Below, piece after piece: positions 26,766-35,646 of a stretch of DNA of 64,000 bases. Made by a program: the position numbers and the translations under genes. Numbering within the stretch: the stretch's first letter is position 1; the number at the start of each line of letters is the position of its first letter. Under the pieces are notes generated by a model. That model did not search any database. It saw nothing but the letters and a program-made list of their open reading frames with translations, and was not told where the DNA came from. The DNA is from Hyphomicrobiales bacterium (GTDB lineage: Bacteria > Pseudomonadota > Alphaproteobacteria > Rhizobiales > Rhizobiaceae): contig UBYX01000004.1 of the NCBI GenBank assembly GCA_900469955.1, positions 31,472 to 95,471 of the forward strand, read 5' to 3'.

Positions 26766-26795
26766 TTGATGACGCTCGATCAAAACCACATATAG
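26766..26795 (+). promoter_or_regulatory. Probable sigma-70 promoter of the NifU-like gene operon
   Basis: C-T-T-G-A-T (26766-26771) and C-A-T-A-T-A (26790-26795) with an 18-base spacer fit the rhizobial housekeeping consensus reasonably. The first gene starts 81 bases further on. Nothing else was recognised in the 286 bases between folE and that gene. Confidence 0.35.
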
Positions 26796-26876
26796 TGGCA
26801 CAAGCCCCTTTACGGTAGTCCGCGGCGAGCGAGACAATGTGTTCAACATCGCGATGGCATTACAAGCGAGCCTGAG

Positions 26877-27326
26877 ATGGACGAAATCTACAACAGCAAG
26901 ATTCTCGAATTCGCCGGCAACATTACCCACGCGGGAAGCCTGCCGGACGCGGATGCTAACTCCGAAAAACACTCGAAGCTCTGCGGCTCGAAGGTACGCG
27001 TCTATCTGAAGATGGATCACGGCACGGTCACGGATTTCGCCCACGAGGTGCGCGCCTGCGCCCTGGGTCAGGCGTCGTCGTCGATCATGGCGCGGCATGT
27101 CATCGGCGCGACGGCCGATGAAATCCGGAAGGCCCGCGAGGACATGCTTGCGATGCTGAAGGAGGGTGGCGAAGGACCCGAGGGCCGCTTCGAGGACATG
27201 CGCTACCTGAGGCCGGTCAAGGACTACAAGGCGCGCCACGCTTCCACGATGCTGACCTTCGAAGCCGTGGTCGACGCGATCAATCAGATTGAAGTGAAGG
27301 AACGGTCCGAGGCGGCCGCCATCTGA
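26877..27326 (+). CDS. NifU/IscU N-terminal-like iron-sulphur scaffold protein
   Basis: 149 residues. The fold signature is E-I-Y-N-S-K-I-L, C-G-S-K (Cys 36) and R-A-C-A-L-G-Q-A-S-S-S-I (Cys 61). In classical IscU a third ligand Cys follows in an R-H-x-x-C segment; here the region reads A-R-H-A-S-T-M-L with no Cys. It may hold a cluster with another ligand or have a related role. It is followed by yidD with a 2-base gap. Confidence 0.82.
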   Translation: MDEIYNSKILEFAGNITHAGSLPDADANSEKHSKLCGSKVRVYLKMDHGTVTDFAHEVRACALGQASSSIMARHVIGATADEIRKAREDMLAMLKEGGEGPEGRFEDMRYLRPVKDYKARHASTMLTFEAVVDAINQIEVKERSEAAAI

Positions 27327-27328
27327 TC

Positions 27329-27709
27329 ATGTGCGACAGTCCGGATTGCCGCCATCCTCAGCCACAGCAACGAGCGCGCCGCTCCCGCAACTGGTCCGGC
27401 CCGTTCCGCAAGACGCCCGGCAGGCTTCTCGGCATGGGATTGATCCGCCTGTACCAGCTGACGCTTTCCGGCTTCATCGGCAATTCCTGCCGCCATATCC
27501 CGACCTGCTCGGAATATGGCTACGAGGCAATCGCGCGCCACGGGTTGTGGCCGGGCGGATGGATGACCCTGTTCCGCGTCGCCCGCTGCGGGCCGGGCGG
27601 AAGCGGCGGACTGGATCCCGTCCCCAGCCTTCTTGACCAACGACTGCGCTGGTGGACGCCCTGGCGCTACTGGCGAGGCTCTTCCCGGAAGGCATCCTTG
27701 CCGCAATGA
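27329..27709 (+). CDS. yidD: Membrane protein insertion efficiency factor YidD
   Basis: 126 residues, longer than the usual 70-90 because of 35 extra basic N-terminal residues. The YidD core is clear: L-I-R-L-Y-Q-L-T-L-S-G-F-I-G-N-S-C-R-H-I-P-T-C-S-E-Y with conserved cysteines, A-I-x-R-H-G, and R-C-G-P-G-G-S-G-G-x-D-P-V-P. It assists YidC in inserting inner-membrane proteins. The ATG of the next gene overlaps its stop (ATGA). Confidence 0.92.
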   Translation: MCDSPDCRHPQPQQRARRSRNWSGPFRKTPGRLLGMGLIRLYQLTLSGFIGNSCRHIPTCSEYGYEAIARHGLWPGGWMTLFRVARCGPGGSGGLDPVPSLLDQRLRWWTPWRYWRGSSRKASLPQ

Positions 27710-28227
27710 TCTACGTCGCGCTCCTTTACAGCATCGTTCTTGGCGGAGGCAGGCGGGTTGTCATGACCGACCTGCGCGCAATGGCCGAGGACATCGGCTA
27801 TACGGATTGCCGAACACTGGTTTCCACCGGCAACCTTGTCTTTGAAGCGGCTCAGTCATCCGTCTCCGGTATCGAGAAGGCGCTGGAAATCGCTTTCGCC
27901 CACCGGTTCGGCAAGCATGTCGACATCCTCGTGCGCTCGCGGTCGGACTGGCTCAAGCTTGCCGCGGCCAATCCGTTTCCCGGGAGGGACGGTTCGGAAG
28001 TCGGTGTGCGGATCATGCGCACGCCGCTCGACGAAAGCGTCAAGACCCTGCTAGAGCGACACAGGGAAAGAGAACAAATAGCCGTCATCGACGGCAATCT
28101 CTGGGTCGATTTCGGCGGAAAGGCAAGCGAGACGAGGCTTCTCTCCGCGATGACGACGAAGAAGCTCGGCATAGGCACGGCCCGCAACGCCAACACCGTC
28201 GCTCGCCTCGCAGAAATGGTTGCCTGA
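27706..28227 (+). CDS. DUF1697 family protein
   Basis: 173 residues from ATG 27706, which overlaps the yidD stop by four bases. Family segments: Y-V-A-L-L-Y-S-I-V-L-G-G-G-R-R-V-V-M-like first strand, the L-R-A-M-A-E-D-I-G-Y-T-D helix, T-L-V-S-T-G-N-L-V-F, and the late F-G-G-K-A-S-E-T-R-L. In many homologues the first strand reads V-A-L-L-R-G-I-N-V-G; this copy has a variant there. Function unknown. A terminator follows. Confidence 0.85.
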   Translation: MIYVALLYSIVLGGGRRVVMTDLRAMAEDIGYTDCRTLVSTGNLVFEAAQSSVSGIEKALEIAFAHRFGKHVDILVRSRSDWLKLAAANPFPGRDGSEVGVRIMRTPLDESVKTLLERHREREQIAVIDGNLWVDFGGKASETRLLSAMTTKKLGIGTARNANTVARLAEMVA

Positions 28228-28285
28228 GCCGCGGCCGCCTTTACTAAATCGGCGAAACACACTATCACCGCGCCCGTTAACAGCC

Positions 28286-28306
28286 GGCCGATCCGGCCAT
28301 TTTTTT
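28286..28306 (+). terminator. Rho-independent terminator before thrS
   Basis: A 5-bp stem (28286-28290 with 28294-28298), 3-base loop, then seven T (28300-28306). It closes the NifU-like/yidD/DUF1697 operon. It sits 44 bases before thrS, so a part in thrS attenuation cannot be excluded, but no T-box was recognised. Confidence 0.6.
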
Positions 28307-28349
28307 ACCACCACCCGCATTCGTTGGCGGGACTGGACAGGAGAAAGAC

Positions 28350-30377
28350 ATGTCCCAATCCGTTTCTCTTACATTTCCCGATGGCTCCGTCCGCGTTTTC
28401 GACGCCGGAACGACCGGTCGTGACGTTGCCGAGGGCATTTCCAAGTCGCTCGCCAAGAAGGCGGTCGCGGTTGCCATCAACGGCACCGTGCAGGATCTAG
28501 CCGATCCCGTCACCGACGGTTCGATCGCCATCATCACCCGCACGGACCCGCAGGCGCTGGAACTGATCCGCCACGACGCAGCACATGTGATGGCGGAGGC
28601 CGTGCAGGCACTCTGGCCCGGAACCCAGGTCACCATCGGCCCGGTGATCGAGAATGGATTCTATTACGATTTCAAACGCGTCCATAAGGAGAGCGGCGAG
28701 GACTGGCCTTTCACGCCTGAAGATCTGCCGAAGATCGAGGCGAAGATGAAGGAGATCATCCAGCGCAACGATCCGTTCACCAAGGAAGTCTGGTCGCGCG
28801 ACGAGGCCCGCAGGGTGTTCGGCGAGATGGGCGAGACCTACAAGGTCGAGCTTATCGATGCGATCCCGGCGGATCAGGACCTCAAGATCTATCGCCAGGG
28901 CAAATGGTTCGACCTTTGCCGCGGCCCGCACATGGCCTCCACGGGCCAGATCGGCACCGCCTTCAAGCTGATGAAGGTGGCCGGGGCCTATTGGCGCGGG
29001 GACAGCAACAATCCGATGCTGACGCGCATCTACGCGACCGCCTGGGCGACGCAGGAAGAGCTCGACCAGTATCTCCACGTGCTGGCCGAGGCGGAGAAGC
29101 GTGACCACCGGAAGCTCGGCCGGGAAATGGATCTTTTCCACTTCCAGGAAGAAGGCCCGGGCGTCGTGTTCTGGCACGGCAAGGGCTGGCGCATGTTCCA
29201 GACGTTGACTGCTTACATGCGTCGCCGGCTTGCCGGCACCTATGAGGAAGTCAACGCGCCGCAGGTCCTCGATGCCTCGCTGTGGGAGACTTCGGGCCAT
29301 TGGGGCTGGTATCAGGAGAACATGTTCGCGGTAAAATCGGCCTACGCCTTCACGCATCCGGAGGACAAGGAGGCGGACAACCGCGTGTTTGCGCTGAAGC
29401 CGATGAACTGCCCGGGGCACGTCCAGATCTTCAAGCACGGTCTCAAGTCTTACCGCGAACTACCTATCAGGCTTGCGGAATTTGGCCTCGTTCATCGCTA
29501 CGAAGCATCCGGCGCGCTTCACGGATTGATGCGCGTTCGCGGTTTCACCCAGGACGATGCGCATGTCTTCTGCACCGAGGAGCAGATGGCCGCCGAATGC
29601 CTGCGCATCAACGACCTGATTCTCTCCGTCTACGAGGATTTCGGGTTCAAGGAAGTCGTGGTGAAACTCTCGACGCGGCCGGAAAAGCGCGTCGGTTCCG
29701 ACGAGCTATGGGACCGCGCAGAGAGCGTCATGATGGATGTGCTTAATACGATCGAGGCGCAATCCGGCGGGCGCATCAAGACCGGCATCCTGCCGGGCGA
29801 AGGTGCGTTCTACGGTCCGAAGTTCGAATATACGCTGAAGGATGCGATCGGCCGCGAATGGCAGTGCGGCACGACGCAGGTGGACTTCAACCTGCCGGAA
29901 CGGTTCGGTGCCTTCTACATCGACCAGAACTCGGAAAAGCGCCAACCGGTGATGATCCATCGCGCCATCTGCGGTTCGATGGAACGGTTCCTGGGTATCC
30001 TGATCGAGAACTTCGCCGGGCATATGCCGCTCTGGTTCGCGCCGATGCAGGTCGTTGTGGCAACCATCACCTCGGATGCGGACGACTACGGCCGCGAGGT
30101 GGCCGAAGCGCTACGCGATGCCGGGCTGGTGGTGGAAACCGATTTCCGCAACGAGAAGATCAACTACAAGATCCGCGAGCACTCAGTCACCAAGGTGCCG
30201 GTCATCATCGTCTGCGGCAAGAAGGAGGCGGAAGAGCGCTCGGTCAACATCCGCCGCCTCGGATCTCAGGCCCAGACGTCGATGACGCTCGAAGAGGCCA
30301 TCGCTTCGCTCGGCCATGAAGCAACGCCTCCGGACTTGCTCCGCCGGATTGAAGCAAAGAGGGCCGCTGCGGCCTGA
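28350..30377 (+). CDS. thrS: Threonyl-tRNA synthetase
   Basis: 675 residues. Domains: TGS (about 1-65), editing domain with [10 protein letters not shown] (about 70-240), class II catalytic core (about 270-560) with M-N-C-P-G-H, motif 2 [17 protein letters not shown] and the late [10 protein letters not shown], then the anticodon-binding domain to the end. ATG is preceded by A-G-G-A-G. A 12-bp stem terminator follows the stop. Confidence 0.97.
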   Translation: MSQSVSLTFPDGSVRVFDAGTTGRDVAEGISKSLAKKAVAVAINGTVQDLADPVTDGSIAIITRTDPQALELIRHDAAHVMAEAVQALWPGTQVTIGPVIENGFYYDFKRVHKESGEDWPFTPEDLPKIEAKMKEIIQRNDPFTKEVWSRDEARRVFGEMGETYKVELIDAIPADQDLKIYRQGKWFDLCRGPHMASTGQIGTAFKLMKVAGAYWRGDSNNPMLTRIYATAWATQEELDQYLHVLAEAEKRDHRKLGREMDLFHFQEEGPGVVFWHGKGWRMFQTLTAYMRRRLAGTYEEVNAPQVLDASLWETSGHWGWYQENMFAVKSAYAFTHPEDKEADNRVFALKPMNCPGHVQIFKHGLKSYRELPIRLAEFGLVHRYEASGALHGLMRVRGFTQDDAHVFCTEEQMAAECLRINDLILSVYEDFGFKEVVVKLSTRPEKRVGSDELWDRAESVMMDVLNTIEAQSGGRIKTGILPGEGAFYGPKFEYTLKDAIGREWQCGTTQVDFNLPERFGAFYIDQNSEKRQPVMIHRAICGSMERFLGILIENFAGHMPLWFAPMQVVVATITSDADDYGREVAEALRDAGLVVETDFRNEKINYKIREHSVTKVPVIIVCGKKEAEERSVNIRRLGSQAQTSMTLEEAIASLGHEATPPDLLRRIEAKRAAAA

Positions 30378-30387
30378 TCATCAAGCA

Positions 30388-30428
30388 GACAGCGCCTGCC
30401 ATCCGCAGGCGCTGTCGACAATCTTTTT
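30388..30428 (+). terminator. thrS terminator
   Basis: A 12-bp perfect stem (30388-30399 with 30405-30416), 5-base loop; a T run is at 30424-30428, seven bases after the stem. The T run is displaced, so termination may be partial. Confidence 0.65.
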
Positions 30429-30484
30429 GGTGAAGATGAGGCTCGGGGCCGTCGGCCACGTGGAAGTTGAGAAGCAGGCAGAGT

Positions 30485-31468
30485 TCAATCCTGCTCGTTG
30501 GCCGCTCCGGCGACTTGCGCGGCATCGCGCATGAGGACTTCGACCTCGGTATTGCCGCCTGCTTTGACGGTGAACGATCGCTGGTAGATCTTGTTCTTGT
30601 TGCGAGCAACGGCAAGATATTCGCCCTCGGCCAGCACCATGGTCGAAAAGGCGCTGACGCTTTCATTGACAACGTCGCCGGCAGCCGTCAGCACCGACCA
30701 GGCGGTGTCGGCTATCGCCTCGCCGCCGGGCTGCGATACAAGCTTCAGGGTGATCTGCGCGGCACGATGCTGCAGCACCGCCTGGGTAAGCTTGCCGGCC
30801 TCCACCTGGATATCGGCTCGCACGACCGCGTTGACGTCGCCATATTCGGAGACGATGTGATATGTGCCGGCATTGAGCCGCACGACCGTGTTCGGCTTGA
30901 CATCCGTCATGACGAGCGGCCGGTCGCCGTTCTCGCGAACTTCCGATGAATAGACCGAGAAGCTGAGTTCGTTCGGGGGAATGCGCTGGTCGGCGCCCGC
31001 CACGGCGTTGAGGACGAAGCCGCCGGCATCGAGCACCAGTGTCTGTTTCGATACGTCGCCGTCTGCTGGCACGTTCAGTTTCTTCGTGACACCGGCGCGA
31101 CCGAAGGCACAGTTGACGAAGTAGTCTCCCGGTACCAACTGGAAGGCGGCCGAGCCGCCCTCGGAGCTTGCAACGAGCGGCAGTTTGCCGTCTTCGCCCG
31201 CGATCGGGCTGAAGACACGCCAGACGAGGCCTTCCTGCATGACGTCGCCATCGGCCGTCAGCTTGGCGTCGAAGAGGACATCCTTTCCCGCAATGCCGGC
31301 CGTACCGCCGGGCAGCGCGGAAAAAGCATTGAGCTTCGGCATCTTGGCGGTGCTGTCGAGCTGGCGGAAATTCCTGAATGCATCATCCTGACCGAATGCA
31401 CTGACGGCGACGCCGAAAGCCATGCTTCCAGCGAGGATCCAGCGTGCCGCGAAGGAAGTCCATGACAT
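30485..31468 (-). CDS. Exported protein of unknown function
   Basis: 327 residues, not recognised. Signal peptide at 1-26 ([14 protein letters not shown], cut after F-G-Q). The mature part is mostly beta and shows repeats of about 90-100 residues with a W-R/W-S-V segment, a G-D/G-E-Y-x-V or G-T-Y-H-I strand and a V-x-A-G turn, like tandem carboxypeptidase-regulatory or Ig-like folds (three copies, near 75-135, 165-225 and 255-310). Periplasmic location is likely. Convergent with thrS. Confidence 0.65.
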   Translation of the reverse strand: MSWTSFAARWILAGSMAFGVAVSAFGQDDAFRNFRQLDSTAKMPKLNAFSALPGGTAGIAGKDVLFDAKLTADGDVMQEGLVWRVFSPIAGEDGKLPLVASSEGGSAAFQLVPGDYFVNCAFGRAGVTKKLNVPADGDVSKQTLVLDAGGFVLNAVAGADQRIPPNELSFSVYSSEVRENGDRPLVMTDVKPNTVVRLNAGTYHIVSEYGDVNAVVRADIQVEAGKLTQAVLQHRAAQITLKLVSQPGGEAIADTAWSVLTAAGDVVNESVSAFSTMVLAEGEYLAVARNKNKIYQRSFTVKAGGNTEVEVLMRDAAQVAGAANEQD

Positions 31469-31577
31469 CTGTTGTGTACCGGTTGACTCTTCTTTTCCGA
31501 AACGTCACTTGAAGACCAATGCCAAGGCAATTTCAAGACCTTCCCATCGCATTCCGTTCCCAGCGAAAGTTTTGACC

Positions 31578-32165
31578 ATGCAAAATGACGTTAAACTCAT
31601 CGACTTCCTGCGCGACAGGCATTCCACGCCCGTAGCCCAGATCAAGGAGCCCGGCCCGTCGCAGGAGGAATTGGACGCGATCCTCACGTTTGCCACGCGA
31701 GTTCCCGATCACGGCAAGCTGGCGCCGTGGCGTCTGGTCGTCTATCGCGGAGATCTACGCAGAAAGCTCGGGGAGGCGTTCCTTGCTATTGCGCTCAAAA
31801 ACACCCCCGATATGGCCGATGCCGCCAAGGAGGCCGAACTTACCCGCTTTACCCGGGCGCCGCTCGTGGTTGGCGTCGTCAGCACGGCTGCGCCGCATGT
31901 CAAGATCCCCGAATGGGAGCAGCTTCTCTCGTCCGGCGCCCTATGCCTCAACATGCTGATTGCGGCAAATGCGCATGGCTACGCCGCCAACTGGCGCACG
32001 GAATGGATCGCCTACGACGAGGCGGCGCTTGCGCTTCTCGGCATCAAGCCGGGCGAGAAAGTGGCAGGCTTCGTTCATATCGGCTCCAGCGATTTCCAGA
32101 CGCCCGATCGTCCGCGGCCGGAACTTTCGCAAGTCGTCACCTATGCAGGCGAAGGCGAACTCTGA
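31578..32165 (+). CDS. Nitroreductase-family flavoenzyme
   Basis: 195 residues from ATG 31578. Nitroreductase marks: an R-H-S-T-P start, [14 protein letters not shown] near residues 40-53 (flavin contact), the [19 protein letters not shown] helix, and W-R-T-E-W near 137. An FMN- and NAD(P)H-dependent reductase is expected; substrate unknown. Its TGA overlaps the ATG of the next gene (TGATG), and that gene also encodes a flavin-type reductase, so the two probably work together. Confidence 0.87.
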   Translation: MQNDVKLIDFLRDRHSTPVAQIKEPGPSQEELDAILTFATRVPDHGKLAPWRLVVYRGDLRRKLGEAFLAIALKNTPDMADAAKEAELTRFTRAPLVVGVVSTAAPHVKIPEWEQLLSSGALCLNMLIAANAHGYAANWRTEWIAYDEAALALLGIKPGEKVAGFVHIGSSDFQTPDRPRPELSQVVTYAGEGEL

Positions 32166-32773
32166 TGTTCTACGCGACCGATACCAATCAGCATGGCCTG
32201 AAGCACGATCCTTTCAAGGCGATCGTGGCGCCGCGGCCGATCGGCTGGATCGGCACGAAGGGCAGGGACGGTACGCTGAACCTCTCGCCCTATTCTTTCT
32301 TCAACATCGTCTCCGACAATCCGAAGCTGGTGATGTTTTCCTCCAGCGGCCGCAAGCACAGCCTCCAGAATGCCGAGGAGACGGGCGTCTTCACCGCAAG
32401 CCTTGCAAGCCGGCACCTTGCCGAGCAGGTGAATGCGTCATCGGCACCGGTCGCCTATGGGATCAGCGAGTTTGACGTGGCGGGACTGACGCCGAAGATG
32501 GCCGAGCTGGTCGACGCCCCTTATGTCGCCGAGGCCTATACGGCGCTGGAGTGCCGCGTGACGGAGATCATCCGGCCCAAGGATCTGGAAGGGGAAAATT
32601 CCGAAGCCTTTATGGTCTTCGGACAGGTGGTCGGCATCCATATCAGCGAGGACATTTTGCGGGACGGTCGAATCGACATGGGCCTCGCGAAGCCGATCGC
32701 ACGCATGGGCTATCGCGATTACGCAGACGGCGGATCGGATGTCTTCGAAATGACCAGACCAACAGGCAGTTGA
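32165..32773 (+). CDS. Flavin reductase-like (FMN-binding split barrel) protein
   Basis: 202 residues, ATG overlapping the nitroreductase stop. The split-barrel signature is A-P-R-P-I-G-W-I-G-T near residues 23-32, L-N-L-S-P-Y-S-F-F-N-I-V-S near 43-55, and G-V-F-T-A-S-L-A. It should bind FMN and may supply reduced flavin or act on small carbonyl or nitro compounds. Its last 55 bases overlap the convergent CitE-like gene. Confidence 0.86.
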   Translation: MFYATDTNQHGLKHDPFKAIVAPRPIGWIGTKGRDGTLNLSPYSFFNIVSDNPKLVMFSSSGRKHSLQNAEETGVFTASLASRHLAEQVNASSAPVAYGISEFDVAGLTPKMAELVDAPYVAEAYTALECRVTEIIRPKDLEGENSEAFMVFGQVVGIHISEDILRDGRIDMGLAKPIARMGYRDYADGGSDVFEMTRPTGS

Positions 32774-33432
32774 TGCGAAAAGACCTCGTTGATTGTCGGA
32801 ATCTCTGAGATTAGCCGGCTAATCTTACCCTGAAAACCGCTGTTGCGCGCCGCAATGCATGCCGACCTCAAGCCAGCTTCATCGGTCGCATCCGAAACGG
32901 CATCCACGGCCATGACACCTGCCGCCGCCGCGGCAAGCGCGACGGTGCCGCGTGCAAGCTGGACTGTGTCCGAAACGGCTGCGCCTTGGACCTGCCAGCC
33001 GAGGCCGGTGAGACGCCTGCTGCAGCACCGGAAGCTCGCGGCGGAGAGTATTCCGGCAGCATCGGCAAGCGCGACGATGCTCGTTTCATACGCGGGGCGG
33101 CCAGCCTTCGATTCGGCGACGCGCAGAAGTACGTCGAGATGCTGGACGTCTGCACCGCCGCGAGCGCCCTCAAGAAGCACCGAATCGGTACCTGCCCGGA
33201 CCGCCAGCTCCACGGCCGCCTCTGTCCGGGCCGAGGTGACTGGCGGCAGCAGGACGCAGAGCGGAGTGGGAGCCTCGGCGGAAATTCTCCAGAAGTCATT
33301 CAGGGGCCGCCAGGACTCAACAGGTCCGGTCAGATCGGCGACGATCCTGTCTGCGCCGCTGCGAAGTATTTCGGCCGGGTTGGCAGACGGCTCAACCAGG
33401 AGCCAAGAGCGGATTTTCCAAGGGTTTTCCAT
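32719..33432 (-). CDS. CitE/HpcH-like protein, probably a non-catalytic relative
   Basis: 237 residues from ATG 33432 (a TTG nine bases earlier is possible; neither has a clear ribosome site). The shape is a citrate lyase beta-like TIM barrel: R-S-W-L-L-V-E-P near the start, G-A-D-R-I-V-A-D-L, and the C-terminal G-F-Q-G-K-I-S-R-L-I. The usual D-L-E-D is D-L-T-G, and the Glu/Asp magnesium ligands later in the barrel are not seen. So it is likely degenerate. Its 3' end overlaps the convergent flavin reductase gene by 55 bases. Confidence 0.6.
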   Translation of the reverse strand: MENPWKIRSWLLVEPSANPAEILRSGADRIVADLTGPVESWRPLNDFWRISAEAPTPLCVLLPPVTSARTEAAVELAVRAGTDSVLLEGARGGADVQHLDVLLRVAESKAGRPAYETSIVALADAAGILSAASFRCCSRRLTGLGWQVQGAAVSDTVQLARGTVALAAAAAGVMAVDAVSDATDEAGLRSACIAARNSGFQGKISRLISEIPTINEVFSHQLPVGLVISKTSDPPSA

Positions 33433-33527
33433 GGTTAACAAGGATGGTGAACCAATCTTAAACTTTTTGCCTCTAGCGTATTTTCAGCCAGCCAGGCGCG
33501 TTCTGGCATTTGTTATCGGGGCTGGGC

Positions 33528-34658
33528 GTGATCGTACAGGCATTTCTTCGTTGGGCGGAAACGGCAAAGGCGGCAGACAGGGCGAAGGCGGCCAATGCTC
33601 TTGGCCGGGCCTACCTGCGCTCGACGCTCGGCCAGGAGCACCATCGGGCTGCAGCGCTTGCAATGACGCATCTTCTGGATGATCCGTCGCCGCTCGTACG
33701 GCTGGCTCTGGCCGAGGCTCTTGCCGATTCCATTGAAGCACCCCGGGCCATCATACTTTCGCTTGCGGAGGATCAGCCGGAAATCGCCTGCACGGTGATC
33801 GCCCGCTCGCCCGTGCTGGCGGAAGGTGATCTCGTCGATCTGATCGGGCGTGGCGACAGCCTGACCCGAGGAATGATTGCAGCAAGGCCCGCGCTTTCGC
33901 GCGGGGCTGCCGCGGCGATCGCCGAGATCGGGTCCGAGAACGAGGTAACGATCCTTCTTGAGAACGAAACCGCCTCGATCACCCGGATTTCGTTGCGGCG
34001 CATTGCAGAACGGTTCGGACATCGCAGCGATATCCGCAATCTGCTGCTCGACCGAGACGGTCTGCCCGCGGACGTAAAGCATATGCTCGTGAACCAGATT
34101 TCCGCTGCTCTTGCCAATTCAGGCCTGATGCGCGCCGTGCTAGCGCCGGCTCGCATAGATCAGGTCACGCGAGAGGCAGGAGAGGTGGCGGCGGTCACGA
34201 TTGCCGGTTTTGTACCCACGGAAGAGATTCCCGGCCTCGTCGAGCATCTGCGCGCTGCCGGGTGTCTGACGCCTGCATTTCTCATTCACGCGCTCTGCAG
34301 CGGCAAGGTTGATTTCTTTGCCGGTGCGATGGTGGCGCTGTCCGGCCTGGAAGACCGCCGTGTCAGGGCCATCCTCGCGACCGGACGAATGCATGCGGTG
34401 CGCGCACTTTTCGAATCCTCCGGGCTGCAGCGGGATATCGCAGTGGTGTTTGTCGAGGCGGTCTTGCTCTGGCGCGATGCCGCTGCGACGGGTACGCCTG
34501 ATAGCATATCGGCTCTATTGCTGAAGAAGTTCGAGCGCGTCGACATGCTGCTCTCGCCGGTCGCGGAACTGCTGGGGATGATCGAGAAACTTCATCACCT
34601 GGAGATGCGGCTCGATGCACGCTCCTATGCGGCGAGCGAAATAGTGCTGGCTGCTTAA
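33528..34658 (+). CDS. DUF2336-domain protein
   Basis: 376 residues from GTG 33528; a TTG at 33510 is an alternative. The sequence is helical and HEAT-like throughout: D-D-P-S-P-L-V-R-L-A-L-A-E-A-L-A near 45-60, E-D-Q-P-E-I-A, and R-G-D-S-L-T-R. This is the alphaproteobacterial DUF2336 layout. No catalytic motif or membrane segment. A relative in Caulobacter acts in cell-cycle signalling, so a regulatory scaffold role is possible but unproved. Divergent from the CitE-like gene. Confidence 0.8.
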   Translation: MIVQAFLRWAETAKAADRAKAANALGRAYLRSTLGQEHHRAAALAMTHLLDDPSPLVRLALAEALADSIEAPRAIILSLAEDQPEIACTVIARSPVLAEGDLVDLIGRGDSLTRGMIAARPALSRGAAAAIAEIGSENEVTILLENETASITRISLRRIAERFGHRSDIRNLLLDRDGLPADVKHMLVNQISAALANSGLMRAVLAPARIDQVTREAGEVAAVTIAGFVPTEEIPGLVEHLRAAGCLTPAFLIHALCSGKVDFFAGAMVALSGLEDRRVRAILATGRMHAVRALFESSGLQRDIAVVFVEAVLLWRDAAATGTPDSISALLLKKFERVDMLLSPVAELLGMIEKLHHLEMRLDARSYAASEIVLAA

Positions 34659-34662
34659 AGGT

Positions 34663-35076
34663 TCAGCGCTGGAATTTCTTCGCGACCCATGAATATCCGT
34701 CTTCGACGAGCCGCACCGGCTTTGTCATCAGCGTCGTCACGCCTTCGGTTGTCGGCAGTACGTTCTTGACCCGCTGAATGGCGCGGCCGGCGAGCGTTTC
34801 CTTTTCCTGCGCCGTTACCTCCGGCGCTTGGGGCGTCGGGTCCGCGGGTTTTTCCTGCGGCAAAGGAACGTTCGCGACCTCAGAGGCCTCCGGCTTTTGG
34901 CATACGGCGATAATCATCGGAAAAGGCTGGTTGGCGTAACCGGCGAGTTGCTGTTCCGACACCGCGTCGCACATCTCGATCGTCGGCCAGCGGTTGTCCA
35001 CCGTGGCGACGTAGTGGCAGTCGGTTCCGGCGTCGTTGCAGCCGAGGATGGTCATAACGATGAGTGCGGCGTTCAT
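34663..35076 (-). CDS. Small exported or surface-associated hypothetical protein
   Basis: 137 residues from ATG 35076, with A-G-G-A at an 8-base spacing; the frame extends upstream without support. A short hydrophobic N-terminus (A-A-L-I-V-M-T-I-L-G-C) is followed by a region with four cysteines in all (C-N-D, D-C-H-Y, M-C-D-A, V-C-Q-K), then a Pro/Glu-rich linker and a basic C-terminal helix ending W-V-A-K-K-F. A periplasmic disulphide protein is plausible. Family not recognised. It converges on DUF2336 with a 4-base gap. Confidence 0.55.
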   Translation of the reverse strand: MNAALIVMTILGCNDAGTDCHYVATVDNRWPTIEMCDAVSEQQLAGYANQPFPMIIAVCQKPEASEVANVPLPQEKPADPTPQAPEVTAQEKETLAGRAIQRVKNVLPTTEGVTTLMTKPVRLVEDGYSWVAKKFQR

Positions 35077-35187
35077 GTCGTTTTCCTGAGATGATCCATG
35101 CCATAAAGCGATCAATCTTGACCCGACCAAGGCGGTTTTCATAGATGCGTCGCTAAAGATGAACCGATCTCTGCGGGAACGAAAGCA

Positions 35188-35646
35188 ATGACCGTCACAA
35201 TCGCTCTGGAACCGCCTCGACAGGCAGACGTCGTGAGGCTTCTGGAACTTTCCGACGCCTATGCGGCTTCCCTTTATCCAGCCGACAGCAACCACATGGT
35301 CGACATTTCCAGCCTGGAAAAGCCGGAGGTTTCGTTCTTCGTTGCGCGCAATGGAGACGGGACAATCGGCTGCTGTGCGCTTGTGGAAGCGGGCGACGGC
35401 ACGGCCGAAATCAAACGCATGTTCGTGGACGAGGCTGCCCGTGGCCTCAAATTGGGGCGCCGACTGATGGAGACGATCCTAGAACGGGGAGACGCGCTCC
35501 GACTTTCAGCCATCCGGCTGGAAACCGGGATTTACCAGCCGGAGGCAATCGGCCTCTATCGCTCCTACGGTTTCGTCGAGATCGAGGCCTTCGGCAACTA
35601 CAGGCCGGATCCCTTGAGCATTTTTATGGAGAAGAGGCTTTCCTGA
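35188..35646 (+). CDS. GNAT-family N-acetyltransferase
   Basis: 152 residues. A compact GNAT domain: G-T-I-G-C-C-A-L-V-E, A-E-I-K-R-M-F-V (beta4), the acetyl-CoA loop A-R-G-L-K-L-G-R-R-L, and Q-P-E-A-I-G-L-Y-R-S-Y-G-F. The substrate is unknown. The ATG has G-G-A-A-C-G-A-A-A-G upstream. It overlaps the convergent AI-2E gene by 23 bases at the 3' end. Confidence 0.87.
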   Translation: MTVTIALEPPRQADVVRLLELSDAYAASLYPADSNHMVDISSLEKPEVSFFVARNGDGTIGCCALVEAGDGTAEIKRMFVDEAARGLKLGRRLMETILERGDALRLSAIRLETGIYQPEAIGLYRSYGFVEIEAFGNYRPDPLSIFMEKRLS

